A program made the translations under genes and the position numbers. From Bacteroidetes bacterium UBA2364 (lineage in GTDB: Bacteria; Bacteroidota; Rhodothermia; Rhodothermales; UBA2364): 64,000 bases of DNA. The stretch is from the NCBI GenBank assembly GCA_002344075.1, contig DDTM01000103.1, positions 1-64,000 on the forward strand. Direction: 5' to 3'. Of this stretch, positions 15,817-22,561 are shown piece after piece (position 1 is the stretch's first letter; each line of letters opens with the position of its first letter). Under the pieces are notes generated by a model, which was not told the DNA's origin, made no database searches, and saw nothing but the letters and a program-made list of their open reading frames with translations.

Positions 15817-17325
15817 TCATGATTGCTTAATGTTATTTATCCAGTTTTGGAAAACTTCTTGTTGCTTTTGTTCTTGTATGTGCTGGTCATAGATACGCGC
15901 AGGGGCGGCCCGATCGGTACAGGAAAGAAGAGATAAGCTACATCTTTCGCATGTTTCATTTACTTGAACAACAGCGATTGAGGGATCGTTCCAGAATTTA
16001 ACAACCGATTTGAGCTGATCGTCCATCATCAAACCGATGGAAATGGCGGAAAGATGTCGTTCTTTCAGTAGTAGCCGACGGGAGATGGAAAAACTAAGGA
16101 AGCTGGCCTTTGCATCCATAAACTCCAACCGCTTTAGGCTGATGGCCTCTTGGTGTGGGGTAGAGGGAGGGAATTGTGAGAGGGCGCGTAATTGTGCCAA
16201 TGCTGTCCAGCGCCTGCAATAGTGTTCATTCAGCCCTTTTCCATGATACATAAAAACAGGTGACAGGTTTAACCGCTTGGTCAGTAAAAAATCATCAGAG
16301 CCGATAGGATGTGTAAACCGTTGATAATACAAGTGGCGCAAGCCTAGTTTTCCGGGGATGAGTTGGCTTAGTCTATACAAAAATAATTCTGGAGTTACTG
16401 CATAATGCGCTTTGATTTGAGAGAAATGTTGGGCGTCCCAGTGCGTTTTGGAAAATAGTTTTTGCAATTCACCCACAATGGTGTCTCCATCCAGCATAAC
16501 GGCTCCAGCAAAATACGAAGCTTTAAAATACGAGAGTAGGCCTTCAAAAGTTTTAGGAGGCCCTAAGTGGCTTCCGGAAACCACCGGCGCATCCGGAAGT
16601 GCCAATATTTTAAATCCCAATTCGCGGAGCAGAATAAAAATACGTTGTGAGGCCCATAATTTTGGATTGATATAGAGCCGCTCTGGTTCCCCTTCGATTC
16701 TTACCGAGCGAATTTCCGGCATACTCAGTGTTTCCGGAAGGCCATCAAAGAATACGTGTTGCCCAAAATGTTGCCGGGCAAGTTGTACCAAGGCTTCTCC
16801 ATCTGGATCGTTTTGTAGAGACCATTGATGGTTTTTTCGGAATTGCTCAGCGGCTTCTTCGAGCTCTGGGAAATAATTTTGCTTCATGGCCTGGAATGAG
16901 CGCAGGGCTGCATGGAGGAAGTGGTCTATGTGCATATCGTATTCACCCACAATTTCAGAAAGGGTTTGGATGAGGGCCGAGGCACTATGAGGCTCACCTG
17001 CCACCAATTCAAGCAAATCCTGGCCCGTTATTCCAAAAATTTCAAAGGGAAACGAGCGCATCATTTCGGAACCAAGTAGGGTTTTTAGGGGATCCAGTTG
17101 GTCCGTTAATTGGGTAGAAACGAGGTTATCAAAGGATAAATCCAGTACTTGAGACAGTAGTAATAATTTTTCCGGTTTTGGGTACTTCTTACCCTTTTCA
17201 ATTTCGCTAAGGTACGAGATGGAAAGACCCGTTTTTTCGGCCACATCGCGGAGGGATAGGTGTCGCTCGATGCGTTGTGTTTTGATTTTTAGCCCAAGGA
17301 TGAAGCGGAGGTTCTCAGATGTCAT
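15817..17325 (-). CDS. RamB/ScfR-like XRE regulator of short-chain acyl metabolism
   Basis: A 502-residue transcription factor. Residues about 10-65 are an XRE-type helix-turn-helix (LRDVAEKTGLSISYLSEIEKGKKYP). A middle domain resembles IrrE/ImmA but without HExxH: the expected RxxFxxAHELGH region reads SQRIFILLRELGFKIL. The C-terminal third fits the DUF2083 type, with CERCSLSLLSC near residue 460. This architecture (COG3800) includes Corynebacterium RamB, which controls aceA and aceB. Here the gene is divergent from malate synthase and isocitrate lyase, so it very probably controls them, perhaps sensing acyl-CoA through its C-terminal domain. A palindrome 18 nt before its own ATG suggests autoregulation. 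Confidence 0.85.
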   Translation of the reverse strand: MTSENLRFILGLKIKTQRIERHLSLRDVAEKTGLSISYLSEIEKGKKYPKPEKLLLLSQVLDLSFDNLVSTQLTDQLDPLKTLLGSEMMRSFPFEIFGITGQDLLELVAGEPHSASALIQTLSEIVGEYDMHIDHFLHAALRSFQAMKQNYFPELEEAAEQFRKNHQWSLQNDPDGEALVQLARQHFGQHVFFDGLPETLSMPEIRSVRIEGEPERLYINPKLWASQRIFILLRELGFKILALPDAPVVSGSHLGPPKTFEGLLSYFKASYFAGAVMLDGDTIVGELQKLFSKTHWDAQHFSQIKAHYAVTPELFLYRLSQLIPGKLGLRHLYYQRFTHPIGSDDFLLTKRLNLSPVFMYHGKGLNEHYCRRWTALAQLRALSQFPPSTPHQEAISLKRLEFMDAKASFLSFSISRRLLLKERHLSAISIGLMMDDQLKSVVKFWNDPSIAVVQVNETCERCSLSLLSCTDRAAPARIYDQHIQEQKQQEVFQNWINNIKQS

Positions 17326-17342
17326 GATTGTTGTGGTAAGCG

Positions 17343-17357
17343 TTCGCTAATGGCGAA
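17343..17357. promoter_or_regulatory. Candidate operator 1 of the RamB-like regulator
   Basis: TTCGC-TAATG-GCGAA, a perfect 5-bp inverted repeat 18 nt upstream of the regulator start codon. It matches the core of operator 2. Confidence 0.5.
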
Positions 17358-17420
17358 AATACGGCAAATATGGGGGTAGATTGTGAAGAAATTTGGCTAA
17401 GAGCAGAAAATTTAGTTATT

Positions 17421-17434
17421 AGCGAAATTTCGCT
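17421..17434. promoter_or_regulatory. Candidate operator 2, aceB side
   Basis: AGCGAAATTTCGCT, a perfect 14-bp palindrome with the same GCGAA/TTCGC arms. Half-sites TTTTCGCT (17446-17453) and AGCGAT (17480-17485) follow towards aceB. Confidence 0.5.
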
Positions 17435-17522
17435 TGTGTAAAATGTTTTCGCTTTTTATCTTATTGTTACCGTGATAGTAGCGATTAGCCCAACGTACTT
17501 TGGTTATAAACTTGTAATATCT

Positions 17523-19160
17523 ATGAAAGCATTAATGGAAAATGTTGCTTTTATTCCGGAAGCGCTTGCAGATGGTGTAGCGCTTCATCAGCCTGCTAAA
17601 TCCAAGAAGGCCATTACAATCCTGTCTCCACCTGTTGTTCAACTGCTTCAAAAACTGCATACGCGGTTTCAGCCAGAGCGCAAAAGGCTTTTGGAAGTGC
17701 GTAAAGAGCGACAGCTGAGGTATGATGCGGGCGTTTTGCCGGGCTATCTGGCCGATGTAAACCCGGAAGCGCTTTTAGATTGGCAGGTTCCTGTTATCCC
17801 AACTGATTTGCAGAAACGACGAGTGGAAATTACTGGGCCGGTAAACAGTGCCAAAATGGTGGTTCAAATGCTCAACCGTAACGAGGCCGGGTATCGGGCC
17901 GATACCGCCATGTTGGATTTTGAGGACTCTATGAAGCCGTCGTGGGAAAATGTAGTGGATGGCGTTTTGAACGTGGTTGCTGTTGCCGAGAACCGGCTTC
18001 AGGCTGTGGAAAACGGGAAACAATATCTTTTGCATTCAGACGACCGTGCTGTGATGATGGTGCGGGTTCGCGGTTTGGCGCTCGAAGAATCGAATCTCCG
18101 CATCAATGGGGAGGCCATTTCGGGCGGGCTTTTTGATTTAGTGTTGACGTGGATGCATACGGCCCAAAAACTGGTTGCACAAGGCAAGACACCTAAGTAT
18201 TACATTCCAAAGACCGAATATCACGAGGAAGCACGCTGGTGGAATGCGGTTTTTTGCGCTCTTGAAGACGAAATTGGGGTTCCTGAAGGCACCCTTCGGG
18301 CCACTTTTTTGATTGAAACCCTTCCCGCTACTTTTGAAATGGAAGAAATCCTGTACGAATTTCGTACCCATGCTGCTGGAATGAATGTGGGGCGTTGGGA
18401 CAAAATTTTCAGCGACATCAAAGTTCTAAAAAACCATCCCGATCGCATCATGGGCGATAGGGCCACGATTACCATCAAGTCGGATACGCCTTGGATGTAC
18501 CAATATGCCCGTAGGCTGATTCAGGTTTGCCATAAACACGGTGCATTTGCCATTGGGGGCATGGCCGCTTTTACGCCGGGAAAAACGCCAGAGCTACGGG
18601 CTGCGCAAACGGCAAAAGTGGTGGCAGACAAGCAATTGGAGGCTTCGCTGGGGCATGACGGTTGCTGGGTGTCTCATCCATATTTCATTGGCCCGGCCTT
18701 GGAACAATTTACGAGGGACAACCAACTGGAGGTGCTTCAAAACGATTTGGAAAACCAGCCGGACTTGTTGCCACAAGGTCGAGGTCCATATACAATCGAA
18801 GGGTTACGAACCAATGTCCGTGTGGGCATTGGCTACCAAGAAGGTTGGAACCGAAATGTTGGATGTGTGGCGTGGGACAATTTGATGGAAGATTTGGCAA
18901 CGCTGGAGATTTCGCGGGCACAGGTGTGGCAGTGGCTGAGACATGGTATTGTTTTGGAAGATGGAAGGGTGGTTACCAAGGCGCTGGTCTCTTTGGTTTT
19001 CGAAGAGGAACTTCTGAAGATTGAACAGGAATTGGTGGAAGCAAATGCCAGCATACAGGTTCTTTCGGCCTTTAAAAAAGCCGCATCCGATGCCGAAGCG
19101 TTGTTTTTGCAGGAAGACTTTAGGCCACATCTGGCGCTGGCTTCCGATCTGGTGCGGTAA
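17523..19160 (+). CDS. aceB: Malate synthase A
   Basis: Condenses glyoxylate with acetyl-CoA to malate, the second glyoxylate-bypass enzyme. The type A (AceB) signature is clear: ITGPVNSAKMVVQMLNRNEAGYRADTAMLDFEDSMKPSW, then GTLRATFLIETLPATFEMEEIL, GRWDKIFSDIK and HVGCWVSHP-like HDGCWVSHPYF. The frame opens at a GTG at 17472, but the ATG at 17523 (MKALMENVAFIP) gives 545 residues, close to the E. coli 533, so I use it. There is no strong Shine-Dalgarno. The upstream gap with palindromes is shared with the RamB-like regulator. aceA follows after 121 nt containing a terminator-like hairpin. Confidence 0.97.
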   Translation: MKALMENVAFIPEALADGVALHQPAKSKKAITILSPPVVQLLQKLHTRFQPERKRLLEVRKERQLRYDAGVLPGYLADVNPEALLDWQVPVIPTDLQKRRVEITGPVNSAKMVVQMLNRNEAGYRADTAMLDFEDSMKPSWENVVDGVLNVVAVAENRLQAVENGKQYLLHSDDRAVMMVRVRGLALEESNLRINGEAISGGLFDLVLTWMHTAQKLVAQGKTPKYYIPKTEYHEEARWWNAVFCALEDEIGVPEGTLRATFLIETLPATFEMEEILYEFRTHAAGMNVGRWDKIFSDIKVLKNHPDRIMGDRATITIKSDTPWMYQYARRLIQVCHKHGAFAIGGMAAFTPGKTPELRAAQTAKVVADKQLEASLGHDGCWVSHPYFIGPALEQFTRDNQLEVLQNDLENQPDLLPQGRGPYTIEGLRTNVRVGIGYQEGWNRNVGCVAWDNLMEDLATLEISRAQVWQWLRHGIVLEDGRVVTKALVSLVFEEELLKIEQELVEANASIQVLSAFKKAASDAEALFLQEDFRPHLALASDLVR

Positions 19161-19194
19161 TCCTACCAAAAAACCGAAATTAATCCATAAAAAA

Positions 19195-19254
19195 GACCCC
19201 GATAAAACTGCGCAACGACCAAATCCCGCAATTTATCCGAGGTCAACTCTTTTT
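19195..19254 (+). terminator. Intercistronic hairpin between aceB and aceA
   Basis: GACC-C-CG-ATAAA (19195-19206) folds onto TTTAT-C-CG-A-GGTC (19232-19244) with an inner TGCG/CGCA helix. Five T follow after a short gap. It could reduce or stabilise aceA relative to aceB; termination strength is uncertain. Confidence 0.4.
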
Positions 19255-19281
19255 AACAATTACAAAATAAGGAGTTTTCCC

Positions 19282-20553
19282 ATGGAAATCCAACATTACA
19301 TGCAAACCGATTGGGTCAATAACCCGCGTTGGGCAGGTATAACACGTCCTTACACCGTTCAGGATGTTCTGAGGTTACGAGGAAATTTTAGAATTGAACA
19401 TACCATTGCTCGATTGGGTGCAGAACGGCTTTGGAACCTTCTGCATACCGAGGATTTTGTGAATGCACTTGGGGCATTGACCGGAAACCAAGCGATGCAA
19501 CAAGTACGTGCGGGCCTCAAGGCCATTTACCTTTCGGGATGGCAAGTGGCCGCAGATGCCAACCTTGCAGGAGACATGTATCCAGACCAAAGTCTGTATC
19601 CCGCCAACAGCGTTCCGGCAGTAGTAAAGCGCATCAATAATACGCTTTTACGTGCAGATCAAGTCATCAGCGCTGAAGGTGGAACAAGTGATATTCATTG
19701 GCTTGCACCCATCGTAGCCGATGCCGAGGCGGGTTTTGGTGGAGTACTTAATGCCTACGAACTGATGAAGGCCATGATTGAGGCTGGTGCAGCGGGTGTT
19801 CACTTTGAAGACCAGCTTTCTTCCGAGAAAAAATGTGGACACTTGGGTGGAAAAGTGCTGGTTCCGACCAACGAAGCAATCAAAAAATTGGTCGCGGCCC
19901 GTTTGGCTGCTGATGTTTGTGATGTACCGACCTTGTTGGTCGCTCGGACGGATGCTGATGCTGCAACGTTGCTGACAAGCGATATTGACGAGCGCGACCG
20001 TCCATTCTGTACTGGAGAACGCACCAGCGAAGGCTTTTTCCGCATCAAAAATGGGATCCCAACGGCCATTGCGCGTGGTTTGGCCTATGCACCCTATGCG
20101 GATTTGATCTGGTGTGAAACCTCAAAACCGGATTTAGAAGAAGCAAAAATATTTGCAGAAGGCATTCACAAAGCATTCCCTGGTAAGATGTTAGCCTATA
20201 ACTGCTCGCCTTCTTTCAACTGGAGCAAGAACTTAGATGCCACGACCATTGCCAAATTTCAGCGCGAGTTGGGCGCAATGGGCTATAAATTCCAGTTTAT
20301 CACCCTTGCAGGATTCCATGCCCTTAATTATGGTATGTTCGATCTAGCCTATGGTTATGCACGTAACCAAATGTCGGCATTTGTAGAACTGCAAAACAAG
20401 GAATTTGCTGCTGCTGAACGGGGCTTTACAGCGGTGAAGCACCAGCGGGAAGTGGGTACAGGCTTCTTCGACGAGGTAACGAATATCGTATCGGGTGGGA
20501 CGGCTTCCACAACTGCATTGACTGGATCTACGGAGGCAGAACAGTTCCATTAA
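19282..20553 (+). CDS. aceA: Isocitrate lyase
   Basis: Splits isocitrate to succinate and glyoxylate, the first glyoxylate-bypass enzyme. From the ATG at 19282 the product is 423 residues, normal for the short bacterial type. The catalytic signature K-K-C-G-H occurs in EKKCGHLGGKVLVPT; metal and substrate segments include VADAEAGFGG, RTDADAA and NCSPSFNWSKN. A strong AAGGAG (19269-19274) sits 7 nt before the ATG; the frame is open upstream but overlaps aceB and is not family-like. It is followed by a strong UUCG terminator. The organism can thus grow on acetate-level carbon. Confidence 0.97.
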   Translation: MEIQHYMQTDWVNNPRWAGITRPYTVQDVLRLRGNFRIEHTIARLGAERLWNLLHTEDFVNALGALTGNQAMQQVRAGLKAIYLSGWQVAADANLAGDMYPDQSLYPANSVPAVVKRINNTLLRADQVISAEGGTSDIHWLAPIVADAEAGFGGVLNAYELMKAMIEAGAAGVHFEDQLSSEKKCGHLGGKVLVPTNEAIKKLVAARLAADVCDVPTLLVARTDADAATLLTSDIDERDRPFCTGERTSEGFFRIKNGIPTAIARGLAYAPYADLIWCETSKPDLEEAKIFAEGIHKAFPGKMLAYNCSPSFNWSKNLDATTIAKFQRELGAMGYKFQFITLAGFHALNYGMFDLAYGYARNQMSAFVELQNKEFAAAERGFTAVKHQREVGTGFFDEVTNIVSGGTASTTALTGSTEAEQFH

Positions 20554-20574
20554 TACATAGTTGACAAGTGATTG

Positions 20575-20612
20575 GGCGTTATTCCTTCGGGGGTAGCGCC
20601 TTTTTGTTTTTT
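20575..20612 (+). terminator. aceA terminator
   Basis: Eleven-bp stem (20575-20585 with 20590-20600, three G-T pairs) closed by C-UUCG-G, then TTTTTGTTTTTT. Very strong. Confidence 0.88.
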
Positions 20613-20698
20613 GAAATCATTGTGTCAAGTGCAGATTCTAAGCAGATTCGTCACACGGATGCGCGTACATTCACTGTCTCTATTATCCCCAAAATCCT

Positions 20699-21709
20699 AT
20701 GAAAATGATGCATTTACCGCAAGAACCCCTGCGTTGGGGAATTTTAAGCACGTCCCGAATTGGCATGAATGCCGTAATTCCGGCCTTACAAACCAGCCCA
20801 CTCGCCGAGGTTGCGGCCATTTCCTCCAGAAATCTGGCTCAAGCAAAGGCCGCTGCCGAAAAAGCAGGCATCCCGAAAGCCTATGGTAGTTATGAGGACT
20901 TGCTCCACGACCCAGAAGTGGATGTGGTGTATAACCCCTTGCCCAATCACTTGCACCTGCCCTATACACGAGCTGCATTGAACGCTGGAAAGCATGTCTT
21001 GTGTGAAAAACCGCTTACGCTTAATACCGAAGAAGCGGTGGAGATGGCCCAAACCGCCGAACAATTCTCCCACCTCAAGGTCATGGAAGCATTTATGTAT
21101 CGGTTTCATCCACAATGGGGACTGGTGAAAAGGTGGATGCACACCGGACGAATTGGGCGGGTACAAGCGGTTCGCTCTGTGTTTACCTACTTCAACGACG
21201 ATCCGACAAATATCCGTAATGGAACTTTGCCGGGTGGCGGTGGACTTTTGGATGTGGGGTGTTATTGTCTTTCTGCCATGCGTTTCTTATTGGGTCGCGA
21301 GCCGAGGCGGGTATTGGGCTTGGTAGAGGACGATCCGGTATTTAAGGTGGATCGTTTGGTGACAGCGTTGGTGGATTTTGGCGACGTGCAGGCCTCTTTT
21401 GTTTGCGGAACCCAAGCCGAGCGGCAACAAGTGGTGGAGGTGATAGGCGCGACCGGACGTATCCTCATAGAAATGCCCTTTTTTCAGTCCGATAACCAGC
21501 CCGCTAAGTTAAGGTTGGTGCAGGAGGGGTGGACAGAGGACCACACAACCGAGCCGGTGAACAACTATGTGCGGATGTGCGAGGCACTCACCCAAGCCAT
21601 TTGGGAACAAAGGCCAGTACCGATTTCCCTTGCAACGTCTATTGCCAACATGCGGGCAATAGATGCGGTATTCCATAGTAAAGCTATAGGTGGTTGGGTG
21701 GATCTATAA
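20699..21709 (+). CDS. Gfo/Idh/MocA-family NAD(P)-dependent oxidoreductase
   Basis: A 336-residue sugar-type dehydrogenase. The N-terminal Rossmann fold starts LRWGILSTSRIGMNAVIPAL, and the family EKP motif occurs as HVLCEKPLTLN around residue 100. The C-terminal alpha/beta domain contains GGGGLLDVGCYCLSAMRFLLG, with the Asp/His-type catalytic position represented by DVGCYCL. The closest well-known relatives are xylose or glucose-fructose oxidoreductases; the substrate cannot be decided. It stands alone, with its own upstream region after the aceA terminator. Confidence 0.9.
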   Translation: MKMMHLPQEPLRWGILSTSRIGMNAVIPALQTSPLAEVAAISSRNLAQAKAAAEKAGIPKAYGSYEDLLHDPEVDVVYNPLPNHLHLPYTRAALNAGKHVLCEKPLTLNTEEAVEMAQTAEQFSHLKVMEAFMYRFHPQWGLVKRWMHTGRIGRVQAVRSVFTYFNDDPTNIRNGTLPGGGGLLDVGCYCLSAMRFLLGREPRRVLGLVEDDPVFKVDRLVTALVDFGDVQASFVCGTQAERQQVVEVIGATGRILIEMPFFQSDNQPAKLRLVQEGWTEDHTTEPVNNYVRMCEALTQAIWEQRPVPISLATSIANMRAIDAVFHSKAIGGWVDL

Positions 21710-21764
21710 AATAAGACGTATCGCTCAATAAATACAAAGGCGTAACAACAAACAGATAAAAGTT

Positions 21765-21850
21765 TTGTACTTCCCAATATGCCCGAAAGCGGAGTATGGC
21801 CGATCGAAGGCGTGCCGTCGGATCAGCCATTTATGAGGTGGGGAGTACGA
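21765..21850. other. Possible structured RNA or palindromic element
   Basis: Within the 259-nt convergent gap, TTGTACTTCCC (21765-21775) pairs with GGGGAGTACGA (21840-21850) over 11 positions with two G-T pairs. It encloses two further hairpins: CCG-AAAG-CGG inside ATA/TAT, and ATGGC-C-GATC with GATC-A-GCCAT. The result is a compact three-way-junction-like fold of about 86 nt. Strand is not known. I do not recognise the class. It could be a non-coding RNA, a 3' end element or part of a repeat family. Confidence 0.35.
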
Positions 21851-21968
21851 ATCATACTTACACAAACGAAAAACCCTGCCATCTAGTAAATATGAGCAAT
21901 ACTTACTAGGATAAATACACCGTTGCTAAAGCGGTTTAGGAATAGATGATGGGAGAATCCTTTCGTTT

Positions 21969-22490
21969 TTAAGGGAAGAATTTGTTCATTAGGACATAGT
22001 CTATATTCCCACTTTGTGTATGGCACGAGATGCAGGCAGCCCCTTTCTGTGAAGCTGAGATCCGCACACTGCCATCGGGATTGATATAGCCCCATACCCA
22101 TCCTTTTGCGTCTGCATCCGGATGGCCGGATTTTTTATACAGGATGGCATAAAGAGACAAATCGCCTCCGGAAGTGACCAATTCTTTCACGACAACCGAG
22201 CCGTCCGGAAATGTGGCGTTTGGTTGCACTTTTCCGGCAGCATCCAATTTGGCAGAAGCGGTTGCATTAAACCGGGTGCGCATCAAAGGGGCAGTATGAC
22301 CACTTCCTGAGCTTTTTGGTAAGAGAAGATCGGATTTTTTATACCAGACATATCCTGTTGTGGATTTTGCAAAATCGTATAAGGTCTCATCCGTGGTACG
22401 TTCATCTGGATCTGGGTCAGGATCGGGTGCTGGTGTGGTGTCACAACCAAAAATAAAGACAATAAAGTAGAGCGACAGAAAGTGTTTCAT
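21969..22490 (-). CDS. Cytochrome P460-like c-type heme lipoprotein
   Basis: A 173-residue lipoprotein. Residues 1-16 form a lipoprotein signal ending FIFGC (Cys16), followed by a PDPDPDPDE linker. The mature domain carries a heme c motif C153-I-S-C-H157 near the C-terminus, after VWGYINPDGSVRISASQKG. Placement of CxxCH about 20 residues from the end resembles the cytochrome P460 family (hydroxylamine or NO oxidising enzymes, or cytochromes c' beta). I cannot identify the cross-linking Lys. It is on the same strand and 71 nt after the kinase gene, so it may be the third gene of a sigma factor-kinase-lipoprotein operon. Confidence 0.7.
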   Translation of the reverse strand: MKHFLSLYFIVFIFGCDTTPAPDPDPDPDERTTDETLYDFAKSTTGYVWYKKSDLLLPKSSGSGHTAPLMRTRFNATASAKLDAAGKVQPNATFPDGSVVVKELVTSGGDLSLYAILYKKSGHPDADAKGWVWGYINPDGSVRISASQKGAACISCHTQSGNIDYVLMNKFFP

Positions 22491-22561
22491 AGGGAGTCAG
22501 GTTTTGAAAGATGGAAGTCAGTATCCCAGTTTGGGTCCGTTTTCCTTAAAATGTTACACAT

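Noticed and set aside
21767..21848. Integron attC site
   Set aside because: The ends lack the GTTRRRY/RYYYAAC core sites and no integrase is present.
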